Positions 1 through 8,650 of a stretch of DNA of 64,000 nucleotides are shown here, piece after piece. Below the pieces are notes generated by a model. It was not told where the DNA came from and ran no database searches. It was given only the letters and a program-made list of their open reading frames with translations. The stretch lies in the NCBI RefSeq assembly GCF_900112355.1, contig NZ_FOLM01000010.1:169733-233732 (forward strand), read 5' to 3'. The position numbers and the translations under genes were made by a program. This DNA comes from Streptomyces aidingensis (GTDB lineage Bacteria; Actinomycetota; Actinomycetes; Streptomycetales; Streptomycetaceae). Positions within the stretch are counted from its first letter, which is position 1; every line of letters begins with the position of its first letter.

Positions 1-771
1 CACCGTGCCGGCGATGTCCAGCTCGGGGGCGTAGAACGGCTGGAGCTGGGCGGCCCAGCTCACCGACTGGCCGCCCTGGCTGTAGCCCATCAGGCCGATG
101 GGCGAGTCGGCGGTGATGCCCAGGCCGGCGGCGCCGGGCAGCCGGCGGGCCGCGCGGGCGGCGTCCAGGACGGCCTTGCCGGCCGAGCGGGCCACCGTGT
201 AGGTGTGCGTGCCGGGGGTGCCCAGGCCCTCGTAGTCGGTCACCACCACGGCCCAGCCTCGGGCCAGCAGCAGGGCGATCAGCCCGCCCTCGGCCGTGGT
301 CCCGGACGGAAAGCCGGCGGACGGGGCGCACTGGTCGCCCAGGCCGACCGTGCCCACCGCGTAACTGATCAGCGGACGCGGGCGGTCCGGCCCGCCCGCG
401 CCGTCCTCGGGCACCAGCAGGGTGCCGGAGACCACATTCGGCCGGCCGAGAGCGCCGGTGGAACGGTAGGTGATCTTCCAGGAGGTGACTTCGGCGGTGG
501 TCGTGGGGGTGGGCCGGAAGACGCTGGGCTCGGCGCTGACGAGGTCGCCGGGCCGCTTCTGCCGGCCGCCGTGCGGCAGCCGCTCGGGCGACGCACCGGC
601 GGCGGGGCCGGGCCCGGGCCCGGCCCCGTTGTGGGCGCCGGTGGTTGCGGTGGCGGTGGCGGTGGTGGCGGTGGCGGTGGCGGTGGCGGTGAGCGCGGTG
701 GCGGCCAGGGCCGCCCCGGCCAGCAGGACCCCGGCGCGCCGGAGCAGCGGATGTCGGGCGGTGATGGGCAT
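1..771 (-). CDS. Secreted lipase / alpha-beta hydrolase (partial, C-terminus beyond window)
   Basis: The N-terminal 257 codons of a secreted alpha/beta hydrolase; the gene continues past base 1. Translation from ATG at 771 gives a twin-Arg-poor signal peptide (RRAGVLLAGAALAATALTA), then a low-complexity Ala-Thr run and a proline/glycine linker. The catalytic region shows the conserved DQCAPSAG stretch and a nucleophile elbow GYSQGG, which fits the secretory lipase (LIP) family that hydrolyses extracellular esters or triglycerides. The Asp and His of the triad lie outside the window. It is transcribed away from the neighbouring DUF6879 pair. The family call is fairly sure; the substrate is not known. 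Confidence 0.8.
   Translation of the reverse strand, partial: MPITARHPLLRRAGVLLAGAALAATALTATATATATTATATATTGAHNGAGPGPGPAAGASPERLPHGGRQKRPGDLVSAEPSVFRPTPTTTAEVTSWKITYRSTGALGRPNVVSGTLLVPEDGAGGPDRPRPLISYAVGTVGLGDQCAPSAGFPSGTTAEGGLIALLLARGWAVVVTDYEGLGTPGTHTYTVARSAGKAVLDAARAARRLPGAAGLGITADSPIGLMGYSQGGQSVSWAAQLQPFYAPELDIAGTV
655..708. repeat. GGTGGC/GGTGGCGGT microsatellite encoding Ala-Thr run
   Basis: A short tandem run of ggtggcggtggc-type hexamers inside the lipase gene encodes the (Ala-Thr)n stretch directly after the signal peptide. Such runs are prone to slippage, so the linker length probably differs between strains. Confidence 0.6.
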
Positions 772-1198
772 GGTGCTTCGCTCCCGGATGGCTGAGGCGG
801 GTGGGGTGACCGGACCGGAGGGGCCACCGTAGGGAGCCGCCCGGCGCGCCCGCATCGGCGTGATCACCGGTCTCGCCGTCCGCGTCGGGCCCCCGGGCGG
901 TGTGGCGGGGAAGGATTCCGGACACCCGTGCCCGGCCATTTCGCTGTGTCCGGCGGGGCATCGGTTTCCGCGCCGCGCGGCGGTTCTCCGGCCCGGGAGA
1001 AGCCGTGTGACATGCGCGGCCGGTGCAACAATCCATGAAATGCGCACTCCCGGGGCGCCCGCTGCGGACTTAGCGCCTACCGGCGGCATATGCGCCGCTC
1101 GAATCAGCGACAGAACCTTGAAAGATTTCCGCCGCACTCATAAGATCCGGCCACCGACTGCTCGGCATGAGCGAGTGGCGATCAAGGGGGCCGCCGGA
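772..1198. other. Intergenic region between divergent lipase and small-protein genes
   Basis: About 430 bases with no supportable gene. It must hold the promoters of both divergent transcripts. The part from about 1020 to 1160 is noticeably less G+C rich than its surroundings (caacaatccatgaaatgc, gaaccttgaaagattt), as expected for a promoter, but I cannot assign -35/-10 boxes. Confidence 0.4.
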
Positions 1199-1426
1199 AT
1201 GAAGTTGCAGATGATCTACAAGGACGACGAATCGGGCGGCGAGGGCTGTCCCAGCGTCTATCTGGCCGACAATGGGGAATTCGTTGTCCAGGGGCCTCAG
1301 GTGGACGAGGCCACCGCGGGCGAACTGCGGAACGTCCTTCCCGGTGAGACCGCGGTCCGGATCTCCGCAGAGGTCATTCTCGGCGCCGTCCGGCGCTTTA
1401 CCGCGCCAGACACCCGAGAGCACTGA
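1199..1426 (+). CDS. Small acidic conserved protein preceding DUF6879
   Basis: A 75-residue protein starting MKLQMIYKDDESGG. The ATG at 1199 is preceded by AAGGGGG at a good distance; an in-frame GTG lies 24 bases upstream. The centre reads SVYLADNGEFVVQGPQVD and then a Leu/Val-rich helix. Small proteins of this type commonly sit directly upstream of DUF6879 genes in streptomycetes, and here the stop is 3 bases from the next start, so the two are almost certainly cotranscribed. Function is unknown; pairs of this kind usually lie near XRE-type regulators, but none is adjacent here. Confidence 0.7.
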   Translation: MKLQMIYKDDESGGEGCPSVYLADNGEFVVQGPQVDEATAGELRNVLPGETAVRISAEVILGAVRRFTAPDTREH

Positions 1427-1429
1427 GCA

Positions 1430-2011
1430 ATGCGCCGGACCTTCTTCTCGCTCGGCGACCCCGGATTCCGCAGCCACTTCGCGGAATTCCAGCGCACCGC
1501 CTTCCGGCTGGAGACTCTCCAGAAATACGATGTCACCTACGAGCGAACAGAATTCGAGCGGTTCCTCGCCGGTGAATCACGCGGCACGTTTCCGGGTCTG
1601 GAGGGCTGGCTGCGGCGAGTCGGCGAGGGAACCCGGCGCGGCAAGGAATTCCGGCGGGTGCATATTCTGGAGGAACCGCTCACCGATTACGCTCGCTTCG
1701 AATGCCTCTGGTCGTACCGCCACACGGTCGCGGCGGGTGAGGACGTCCGCATCATCCCGGTCCCGGCCGGGCAGTGGCCCGAAGGGCTTCCCCGGCGGGA
1801 TTTCTGGCTGTTCGACTCCCGCCGCCTGGTCCTGATGAACTACGGCCCCGACGGCACCTTCGTCTCGGCCGAGGCCCTGGACGACCCGGAACCGGTGGCG
1901 GAAGCCGTCCGGTGGCGGGACCGCGCCCTGGCGGCATCGACGCCCTTTCCGGAGTATGCGCGGCGGTTCGACGAACTGATGCTGAGCAGCGGCTCCGGCC
2001 GCCCGGCCTGA
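1430..2011 (+). CDS. DUF6879 family protein
   Basis: A 193-residue protein beginning MRRTFFSLGDPGF and containing FQRTAFRLETLQKYDV, RGKEFRRVHILEEPLTDY, FECLWSYRHTVAAGEDVRII and FWLFDSRRLVLMNYGPDG, the typical course of DUF6879 (a small alpha/beta protein frequent in Streptomyces). No catalytic motif is evident. It is translated directly after the 75-residue protein and lies 14 bases before the remnant NB-ARC gene. Family call is confident; molecular role is unknown. Confidence 0.8.
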   Translation: MRRTFFSLGDPGFRSHFAEFQRTAFRLETLQKYDVTYERTEFERFLAGESRGTFPGLEGWLRRVGEGTRRGKEFRRVHILEEPLTDYARFECLWSYRHTVAAGEDVRIIPVPAGQWPEGLPRRDFWLFDSRRLVLMNYGPDGTFVSAEALDDPEPVAEAVRWRDRALAASTPFPEYARRFDELMLSSGSGRPA

Positions 2012-2025
2012 CCACGGCGGCGCCG

Positions 2026-3784
2026 GTGCGTCCATCCCGCGCCGCCGCCGGCGGCGAAAGCGAGAGCGAGAGCGGTGCCGGCGGCACCCGGAACGAGTTG
2101 AGCGGCACCTCGGGCACCACCGTGCAGGCGGGCACCGTGCACGGGGGCATCACCCTGGGCCGGTCCGCTGCCGACGCCCTCCCGGACTGGCCCTGGCCAC
2201 GGCAACAGCATGGCCGGCCTCGGCGCACGGTACGGAGCCGAACGCATGACCCTGGACACGCTTCCGCCCGGCCGGTCGGTGGAGCTCCTCGGCCGCATCA
2301 TGGGACCCGACCGCGTGGCGGCGGAACCCGAGGCAGCCGCCCGCATGGCCGAGCGGTGCGCCCATCTGCCGCTGGCCCTGCGCATCATGGCCGAAAAGGC
2401 CAATGACCAGCCGGAGGTCTCCCTCGCCGAACTGGTGGAGCAGCTCGCCGACGAGCGCGACCGGCTGGACGCCCTGGGCTTCGCGGACGACGAACTCGCC
2501 GATGTGCGGGCGGTGTTCTCCACTTCCTACCGCTCCCTGCCGGCCGCGGCGGCCCGGATGTTCCGGCTCCTCGGCCTGCATCCCGGCCCGGAGATGAGCC
2601 TGTCCGCCGTCGCCGCCCTCACCGGCAGCCGGGCCGCGGACCTCCGGCCGCCGCTGGAGCGGCTGGTACAGGCCAGCCTGGTGCAGCGGGCCCCGGGCCG
2701 ACGGCTGCGCCTGCACGACCTGCTGCACTCCTATGCCGCCGAGTGTGCCGAACGGGAGGAGACGCCGGAGCACAGGACCCGGGCGCTGCGCCGCGTGCTC
2801 GGCTGGTATCTGCACACGGTGGCCGCCGGACACCGGGTGATACTTCCCAGCTTCCACCGCGTCCCGCTGCCGGCCGCCGATCCGCAGGCCCCGCCCCCGC
2901 TGTCCTTCGGCGACGTGGAACAGGCCATGGACTGGTTCGAGCGGGAACGCCTCACCCTGCTCGACGCGCTGCGCACGGCCCTGCGCGCCGGCCAGTACGA
3001 CCTGGCCTGGCGCCTCCCGGCGGTGATGTACGGCTTCTGGGAGCTGCGGCACTACTGGCACGAATGGCTGGAGCTGCACCGGCTGGGCCTGCGGGCGGCC
3101 CGTGCCGCCGGGGACCGCTACGGGGAGGCGTGCAACCGGCTGGGGCTGGGCGACGCCCAGTGGCTGCTGGGCCGGCTGCCGGAGGCGCTGGCCGCCTACC
3201 GGCAGGCGGCCGGGCTGGGCCGGGCCGAGGGCGACGGCTGGATCGCCGGCTTCGCGCTGCGCGGAACCGCCACCGTGCAGCTCCGGCAGGGGTCGATCGG
3301 CGAGGCCCTGGCCACCACCGAGGAGTCCATCGAGGTGTTCCGGGCGCATGGTGAGCGGCGCGGGGAGGGCCAGGCCCTGCTGACCCTGGCCCAGTGCCAG
3401 TGCGCTCTGGGCGAGCACGACCGGGAACGGGAGAGCTGCCGGCGGGCCGTGGAGCTGTTCACCGGCCTCCGGGACACCTGGAGCGTGGCCTTCGGCTCCT
3501 GCGCGCTCGCCCGGGCGTGCGGCGAAGTCGGGGCGCACCAGGAGGCGTTGGAGCTGTACCGGGCGGCCCGCGAGGCGTTCGAGGAGTTCGGCAACCGGCG
3601 CAATACGCTGCGGGCGCTGGTCGGCATCAGCGAGTCGCTCCAGGCGCTCGGTTCGCCCGAGGCGGCCGGACACTGGCGGGAGGCGGCGCGGCTCTCCGCC
3701 GGTCTGGAGGAGGCGCAGGCCGCGGAGATGCGGGAGCGGATCGCGCGTGCTCCGGGTTCCGGTCCGGGAGGGGCGGCGGGGTGA
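2026..3784 (+). pseudogene. NB-ARC/TPR regulator (AfsR/SARP-like family) with P-loop region deleted
   Basis: Two pieces in different frames look like the ends of one NB-ARC/TPR regulator. From GTG 2026 (frame 1) the translation reads NELSGTSGTTVQAGTVHGGI, the typical N-terminal signature of streptomycete NB-ARC proteins. From about 2200 (frame 2; first ATG 2210) it resumes as MAGLGARYGAERMTLDTLP, which normally lies well after the nucleotide-binding site, and runs to 3784 with the GLPLAL-like segment (HLPLALRIMAE), winged-helix region (LHDLLHSYAAE) and TPR repeats. The expected P-loop, Walker B and about 150 residues between them are missing and the frame shifts. Translation from ATG 2210 alone would give a 524-residue protein without an ATPase site. 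A nonfunctional remnant is likely; a truncated TPR protein cannot be excluded. Confidence 0.75.
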
Positions 3785-3804
3785 GAGGCGGCGGCGCCGG
3801 GCCG

Positions 3805-4704
3805 TCAGGTGCGGTGCGGTGGCGGGGTGGCCGGAGGGACAGGTGGGACGGGAGGGACGGGTGGGAGGAGGGCGGCGAGGGAGCGGAAGGCGGGGGTGCC
3901 GGGGGTGACGGGGGCGTAGTGGCCGGTGGCCGGGAGCGGGTGGAGCCGGATGCTGCCGGTGGCGCGGTGGGCGGCGGCATAGCGCTCGGAGAGGGCGAGG
4001 GGGACCTGGCCGTCCGCCGTGCCGTGCACCAGGGTCACCGGGCAGGGCGGGGCGGGCAGGCGCAGCGGGTCGAGGGCGGCGAGCAGCGGCGAACCGGCGA
4101 GGTCATCGCCGAGGAAGCCGGCGACGGCGCCCGCGCCCAGCCGGAGCCGGTGGGCGGCGCCCAGGTCGCAGACGGCGGCCACCGCCAGCACGGCGCCGGG
4201 CGGGGTGCCGGCGGTGGCCGCCGCCCACAGGGCGAGCTGGCCGCCGGCCGAATGGCCGAGCAGCAGCGGGGGTCGGTCGCCGGCCGCGGTGGGGTCGGCG
4301 GCCAGGGCGGACAGCGCGGCGGTGATGTCGTCGAAGGTCTCCGGGTGCCCGCCGCCGCCCCCGGCCCTGCGGTACTCCACCAGGGCGACCGGCCGGCCGG
4401 CGGCGGCCAGGGCGGCGGCGAACGGGGTGAGATGGGTGCGGTCGTAGGCCTCCCGCCAGAAGCCGCCGTGCAGGACGACAAGCCACGGCCCGGCCGGTGG
4501 CCCCGGTGGAGTACCGGTACCGCCGGGCCGGGGCTCGTACAGGCCGATGACCTGGGAGGGGTGCGGGCCGTAGCGCAGGGTGCGGTCGGGCGGCTCCGGC
4601 CGCAGGGCGAGCAGTGCCGCCATCTCCGCCGCGTCCCGCCCGCTTTCCGCCGCGCCGCCGGGCGAGGCGGCGCCGCCGGGGACACCGCCGGGGACGCTGT
4701 TCAC
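3805..4704 (-). CDS. Kynurenine formamidase-type alpha/beta hydrolase
   Basis: A 299-residue hydrolase if translation begins at GTG 4704, which overlaps the kynureninase stop as GTGA; an internal ATG at 4623 would give 272 residues. It shows the oxyanion motif HGGFW, the nucleophile elbow GHSAGGQLALW, the acid segment LVHGTADGQVP and the His segment TGHYAPV. This matches arylformamidases that hydrolyse N-formylkynurenine to kynurenine and formate. Its place as third gene after TDO and kynureninase, translationally coupled, strongly supports that role. It is the alpha/beta-hydrolase type, not the metal-dependent cyclase-like KynB. The C-terminus is a simple PPVPPVPP tail that looks dispensable. 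Confidence 0.8.
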   Translation of the reverse strand: MNSVPGGVPGGAASPGGAAESGRDAAEMAALLALRPEPPDRTLRYGPHPSQVIGLYEPRPGGTGTPPGPPAGPWLVVLHGGFWREAYDRTHLTPFAAALAAAGRPVALVEYRRAGGGGGHPETFDDITAALSALAADPTAAGDRPPLLLGHSAGGQLALWAAATAGTPPGAVLAVAAVCDLGAAHRLRLGAGAVAGFLGDDLAGSPLLAALDPLRLPAPPCPVTLVHGTADGQVPLALSERYAAAHRATGSIRLHPLPATGHYAPVTPGTPAFRSLAALLPPVPPVPPVPPATPPPHRT

Positions 4705-5972
4705 CGGGTGCCCTCGCGCAGGACCGCGGCCAGGGTCCGGGCGGCGCGTTCGGTATCGGTGAAGCCGGTGTACAGCGGGGTGAAGCCGAAGCGCAGCACA
4801 TCCGGTTCGCGGAAGTCGCCGACCACGCCCCGGCGGACGAGTTCGGCCATGACGGCGGCGGTCCCGTCGCAGCGCAGCGAGATCTGGCTGCCGCGCCGGG
4901 CGTGTTCGGCGGGGGTGAGCGGGACGAGGGAGCCGGGCGGGGCGAGGGCCGCCACCCGGGCCAGGAAGTAGTCGGTCAGGGCCAGGCTCTTGGCCCTGAC
5001 CTCGGCGATGTCCACGCCGTCCCAGACCTCCAGCGCGGCTTCCAGGGCCAGCATGGAGAGGATGTCCGGGGTGCCGACCCGGCCGCGCACCGCCCCCTCG
5101 GCGGGCCGGTAGTCCGGGGTCATGGCGAACGGCTCCCGGTGGCCGTTCCAGCCGGGCAGCGGGGAGTCGAAGCGCGCCTGGTGTTCGGCCCGGATATAGA
5201 GGTATGCCGGGGCGCCCGGACCGCCGTTGAGGTACTTGTAGGTGCAGCCCACCGCGAAGTCGACCCCGAGCGCGTCCACATTGACCGGCAGCGCACCGGC
5301 GCTGTGGCACAGATCGGCGACCACCGGCGCGCCGGCCGCATGGGCGGCGGCGGTCACCGCGGCCAGGCCGTGCAGTTCGCCGGTGCGGTAGTCGACATGG
5401 TTGACCAGCACGGCGGCGGTGCGGGGCCCGGCCAGCGAGGGCAGGTCTCCGGCCGGCACCGGGACCAGGGTGCGGCCGGTCATCCGGGCGGCGGACTCGG
5501 CGATATAGCCGTCGGTGGGGAAGGTGCCGGCGTCCATCAGGATCTGGTCGCGGACGGTGCCGCGCGATGCGGTCCCCCGGGTGTCGTCGGCCTCGGCCAG
5601 CCGGACCGCGCCGACCAGTGCCTTGAAGACATTGACGCTGGTCGAGTCGCCGACCACCACCTGGCCGGGCGCGGCGCCGATCAGCGGGGCTATCCGGTCG
5701 CCGATCCGCTGCGGCGCGGTCCACCAGCCGGATTCCGTCCAGGAGCGGATGCGGAGTTCGCCCCATTCGCGGCCGATCACCTCGGCCAGCCGTCCGGGAA
5801 CGGCGGCCGGGAGGGCGCCCAGCGAGTTGCCGTCGAGGTAGACGGTGTCGTCGTCCAGGACGAAGGCGCGGCGGCGGCCGGCCAGGGGGTCGGCGGCGTC
5901 CAGCCGGGCCGCCGCCGCCCAGGCGGAGCCGGGGCCGGAGGCGCCGGGGTGGGTGAGAGGCCGGTCAGACAT
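4701..5972 (-). CDS. kynU: Kynureninase
   Basis: A 423-residue PLP enzyme that cleaves kynurenine to anthranilate and alanine. Visible landmarks are the N-terminal YLDGNSLGALP, the Trp-rich ESGWW near the active site, DSTSVNVFK, the Asp-containing ADLCHSAGALPVN and the PLP-lysine segment GCTYKYLNGGPG. The start ATG at 5972 overlaps the end of the TDO gene by 8 bases, and its stop overlaps the start of the hydrolase gene, so the three are one tightly coupled operon. Length and motifs are normal for bacterial KynU. Confidence 0.93.
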   Translation of the reverse strand: MSDRPLTHPGASGPGSAWAAAARLDAADPLAGRRRAFVLDDDTVYLDGNSLGALPAAVPGRLAEVIGREWGELRIRSWTESGWWTAPQRIGDRIAPLIGAAPGQVVVGDSTSVNVFKALVGAVRLAEADDTRGTASRGTVRDQILMDAGTFPTDGYIAESAARMTGRTLVPVPAGDLPSLAGPRTAAVLVNHVDYRTGELHGLAAVTAAAHAAGAPVVADLCHSAGALPVNVDALGVDFAVGCTYKYLNGGPGAPAYLYIRAEHQARFDSPLPGWNGHREPFAMTPDYRPAEGAVRGRVGTPDILSMLALEAALEVWDGVDIAEVRAKSLALTDYFLARVAALAPPGSLVPLTPAEHARRGSQISLRCDGTAAVMAELVRRGVVGDFREPDVLRFGFTPLYTGFTDTERAARTLAAVLREGTR

Positions 5973-6858
5973 GGCTGCGGGCCGTCCAGAGCTCGGGGAA
6001 GACGCTTCTGCGGGCGCGCTTCTCCAGCCAGGCCACGCCCGCCGAGCCGCCGGTGCCCTGCTTGGCGCCCATCGCGCGCCGGGTGGCCACCAGATGGTCG
6101 TTGCGCCACCGCCAGACGAGTTCGGCGACCTCGGTGAGGGCCTCCCCCAGACGCAGCAGGCCGTTGTCCGGGGAACCGTCCGGGGAACCGTCCCGGGCAT
6201 CGCCGGCGTAGACCGCGGTCCAGGCCGCCTCCACGGCCGGATGCGGCTCATGGGGCAGGCCGCGGTCGCGGTGCAGCACCTCGTCCGGCAGTTCGTGGCC
6301 GTGCCGGGACAGATAGGCCAGCGCCTCGTCGTACAGGCTCGGTTCGTGCAGCGCCTTGGCCAGCTCGTCGTGCACCCGCGGCGCGCCGCGGTGCGGCACC
6401 AGCATGGAGGCCGACTTCTCGCCGAGCAGGAACTCCATCCGCCGGTACATGGCGGACTGGAAGCCGGAGCCCTCGCCGAGCGCCGCCCGGTAGGCGTTGA
6501 ACTCGGCGGGGGTGAGCCGGGCGAGCGGCTCCCAGGAGGCGTTGAGCGCCTTCAGCTCGTGGCCGGAGCGCTCCAGCGCGGCCAGTGCGGTGCCCAGCTC
6601 GTCCCGGCGCAGGGCGTGGGCGGCGGTGGTCCACTCGTGGACGATCACCGTGAACCACAGCTCCATCACCTGAGTGGTCACCAGGAAGACCATCTCGCCC
6701 GGCTCGTCGGTGAGCGGGTGCTGGAGGTGGGTGAGGACCTCGGCCCTGACGTAGTCCTCGTAGGGGGTGGTGCCGGCGAAGTCCAGATGCGGGTCGGTGC
6801 CGGGGTCGGAGGCGGGGGTGGGGGTGGACGTGGGGGTGGGCAGTGGTGACTGCGTCAT
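5965..6858 (-). CDS. kynA: Tryptophan 2,3-dioxygenase
   Basis: A 297-residue haem dioxygenase that opens the indole ring of L-tryptophan to N-formylkynurenine. Family landmarks are PYEDYV, ELWFTVIVHEW, GSGFQSAMYRRMEFLLG, the haem-ligand region WRNDHLVATRR followed by GTGGSAG, and the C-terminal FFPELW-like VFPELWTARSHV. The distal residue that is His55 in the Xanthomonas enzyme (QHQ) is Thr62 here (TTQ). The proximal haem His is kept. ATG 6858 follows GGGAGAC in the leader. First gene of the kynurenine operon; DUF3151 lies 94 bases upstream on the same strand. Confidence 0.92.
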   Translation of the reverse strand: MTQSPLPTPTSTPTPASDPGTDPHLDFAGTTPYEDYVRAEVLTHLQHPLTDEPGEMVFLVTTQVMELWFTVIVHEWTTAAHALRRDELGTALAALERSGHELKALNASWEPLARLTPAEFNAYRAALGEGSGFQSAMYRRMEFLLGEKSASMLVPHRGAPRVHDELAKALHEPSLYDEALAYLSRHGHELPDEVLHRDRGLPHEPHPAVEAAWTAVYAGDARDGSPDGSPDNGLLRLGEALTEVAELVWRWRNDHLVATRRAMGAKQGTGGSAGVAWLEKRARRSVFPELWTARSHV

Positions 6859-6952
6859 TGCGGTCTCCCGGGGGAAGCCCGGCGGCGCCGGGATCGCCGG
6901 TGCCGCCGGGCGTGGTACGGGTGGTTCGGATCGTGCGGGTGGTACGGACCGG

Positions 6953-7384
6953 TCAGGCGGACGGCCGCGGGCCGGTGAGCACCTCGGCCGCGGTCGGGGA
7001 GCTGTCCCGCAGGAAGGTGGTGCAGCGCTCGTACTCCTCGGTCTCCCCGATCGCCTGCGCGGCCCGGGCCAGTGCGTACAGCGCGCGCAGAAAGCCCTGA
7101 TTGGGTTCGTGCTCCCAGGGCACCGGGCCCTGCCCGCGCCAGCCGCTGCGGCGCAGCGCGTCCAGGCCCCGGTGGTAGCCGGTCCGGGCGTAGGCGTAGG
7201 ACTCGACCGCCCGGCCCGCCGCGAAGGCCTGGTCCGCGAGCCGGGACCAGGCCAGCGAGGAGGCCGGATACCGGGCGGCGACCTCGGCCGGCTCCTTGCC
7301 CGCCGCCAGGGCCTCGCGCGGCTCCGGGTCGTCCGGCAGGTGGGTCGGGGGCGGACCCCCGAGCAGATTCTCATGGATGGCCAT
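6953..7384 (-). CDS. DUF3151 family protein
   Basis: A 143-residue protein starting MAIHENLLGG with HLPDDPEPREAL, AARYPASSLAWSRLAD, ESYAYARTGYHRGLDALRR and NQGFLRALYALARAAQAIG, the recognisable DUF3151 pattern (alpha-helical, TPR-like, found across actinobacteria). It is usually next to fructose-bisphosphate aldolase, as here (104 bases after fba, same strand). No biochemical role is known to me. Confidence 0.85.
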   Translation of the reverse strand: MAIHENLLGGPPPTHLPDDPEPREALAAGKEPAEVAARYPASSLAWSRLADQAFAAGRAVESYAYARTGYHRGLDALRRSGWRGQGPVPWEHEPNQGFLRALYALARAAQAIGETEEYERCTTFLRDSSPTAAEVLTGPRPSA

Positions 7385-7488
7385 GGGGTCCAGTCTGCCG
7401 GTAGGGGCGGCCGGCCGCCGCCGCCCGGTCCCGGTCCGGGTCCTGCTCCGCCCGGGGCGGCGGGCGGAGCCGGACCCGGACCGCCGGA

Positions 7489-8511
7489 TCACTTCAGCCG
7501 GGTACCGGCCGAGCGCAGGTCCTTGCAGGCCCCGACCACCCGGGCCGCCATGCCGGCCTCGGCCAGCTTGCCCCAGCTCCGCGGGTCGTAGGTCTTCTTG
7601 TTGCCGACCTCGCCGTCCACCTTCAGCACGCCGTCGTAGTTGCGGAACATGTGGTCCGCCACCGGACGGGTGAAGGCGTACTGGGTGTCGGTGTCCAGGT
7701 TCATCTTCACCACGCCGTTCTCCAGCGCGGTGGCGATCTCCTCCTTGGTGGAGCCGGAGCCGCCGTGGAAGACGAAGTCGAACGGCGCGGTCTTGCCGTA
7801 CTTGGCGCCCACGCCCTCCTGGAGGTCCTTGAGCAGCTCGGGCCGGAGCACCACATTGCCCGGCTTGTACACCCCGTGCACATTTCCGAAGGAGGCGGCC
7901 AGCAGATAGCGGCCCTTCTCGCCCAGGCCCAGCGCCTCGGCGGTGCGCAGCGCGTCCTCCACCGTGGTGTACAGCTCGTCGTTGATCTCGTGGCTGACGC
8001 CGTCCTCCTCGCCGCCGGTCGGGGTGATCTCCACCTCCAGGATGATCTTCGCGGCGGCGGCGAGGGCGAGCAGCTCCTGGCCGATCTCCAGGTTGTCCTT
8101 GAGCGTCTCGGCCGAGCCGTCCCACATGTGGGACTGGAACAGCGGCTCGCGGCCGGCCGCCACCCGCTCCCGCGAGACCTCCAGCAGCGGGCGGACATAG
8201 CCGTCCAGCTTGTCCTTGGGGCAGTGGTCGGTGTGCAGCGCGATATTGACCGGGTACTTGGCGGCCACCACGTGCGCGAACTCGGCCAGCGCCACCGCCC
8301 CGGTGACCATGTCCTTGCTGTACTGGCCGCCCAGGAACTCGGCGCCGCCGGTGGAGATCTGGACGATGCCGTCGCTCTCCGCCTCCGCGAATCCGCGCAG
8401 TGCCGCATGCAGGGTCTGTGTCGAGGTGACGTTGATGGCGGGGTAGGCGAACTTGCCTGCCTTCGCCCGGTCGAGCATCTCGTTGTAGACCTCGGGTGTC
8501 GCGATGGGCAT
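7489..8511 (-). CDS. fbaA: Class II fructose-bisphosphate aldolase
   Basis: A 340-residue zinc-dependent aldolase that interconverts fructose 1,6-bisphosphate with DHAP and glyceraldehyde 3-phosphate. It begins MPIATPEVYNEML and shows the zinc/catalytic motif ALHTDHCPKDKLDGY, the ligand EVEITPTGGEEDGV, the His segment FGNVHGVYKPG and the phosphate-binding loop FHGGSGSTKEEI. This is the long class IIA type with normal length. ATG 8511 is preceded by an AAGGAGC box. Glycolysis/gluconeogenesis, cytoplasmic. Confidence 0.95.
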   Translation of the reverse strand: MPIATPEVYNEMLDRAKAGKFAYPAINVTSTQTLHAALRGFAEAESDGIVQISTGGAEFLGGQYSKDMVTGAVALAEFAHVVAAKYPVNIALHTDHCPKDKLDGYVRPLLEVSRERVAAGREPLFQSHMWDGSAETLKDNLEIGQELLALAAAAKIILEVEITPTGGEEDGVSHEINDELYTTVEDALRTAEALGLGEKGRYLLAASFGNVHGVYKPGNVVLRPELLKDLQEGVGAKYGKTAPFDFVFHGGSGSTKEEIATALENGVVKMNLDTDTQYAFTRPVADHMFRNYDGVLKVDGEVGNKKTYDPRSWGKLAEAGMAARVVGACKDLRSAGTRLK

Positions 8512-8650
8512 CTGTCCGCTCCTTCGAAGCGTATCTATGAGGGTCGGGCTCTCTGCGGCCTGCGGCTCTCAGGACGGGGAGCCGGGAGGGGAGAGTCGGA
8601 TGACATCATCGTCGGGCCCATCCTCCCAGACCTCCCGGGCGGCCGGATGC

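Noticed and set aside
655..708. GGTGGC repeats as a CRISPR-like array
   Set aside because: No spacers; simple in-frame hexamer repeat coding for Ala-Thr.
205..832. Plus-strand and other open frames opposite the lipase gene
   Set aside because: They are Gly/Arg-rich shadows generated by high G+C; the minus strand has signal peptide, GYSQGG motif and a plausible start.
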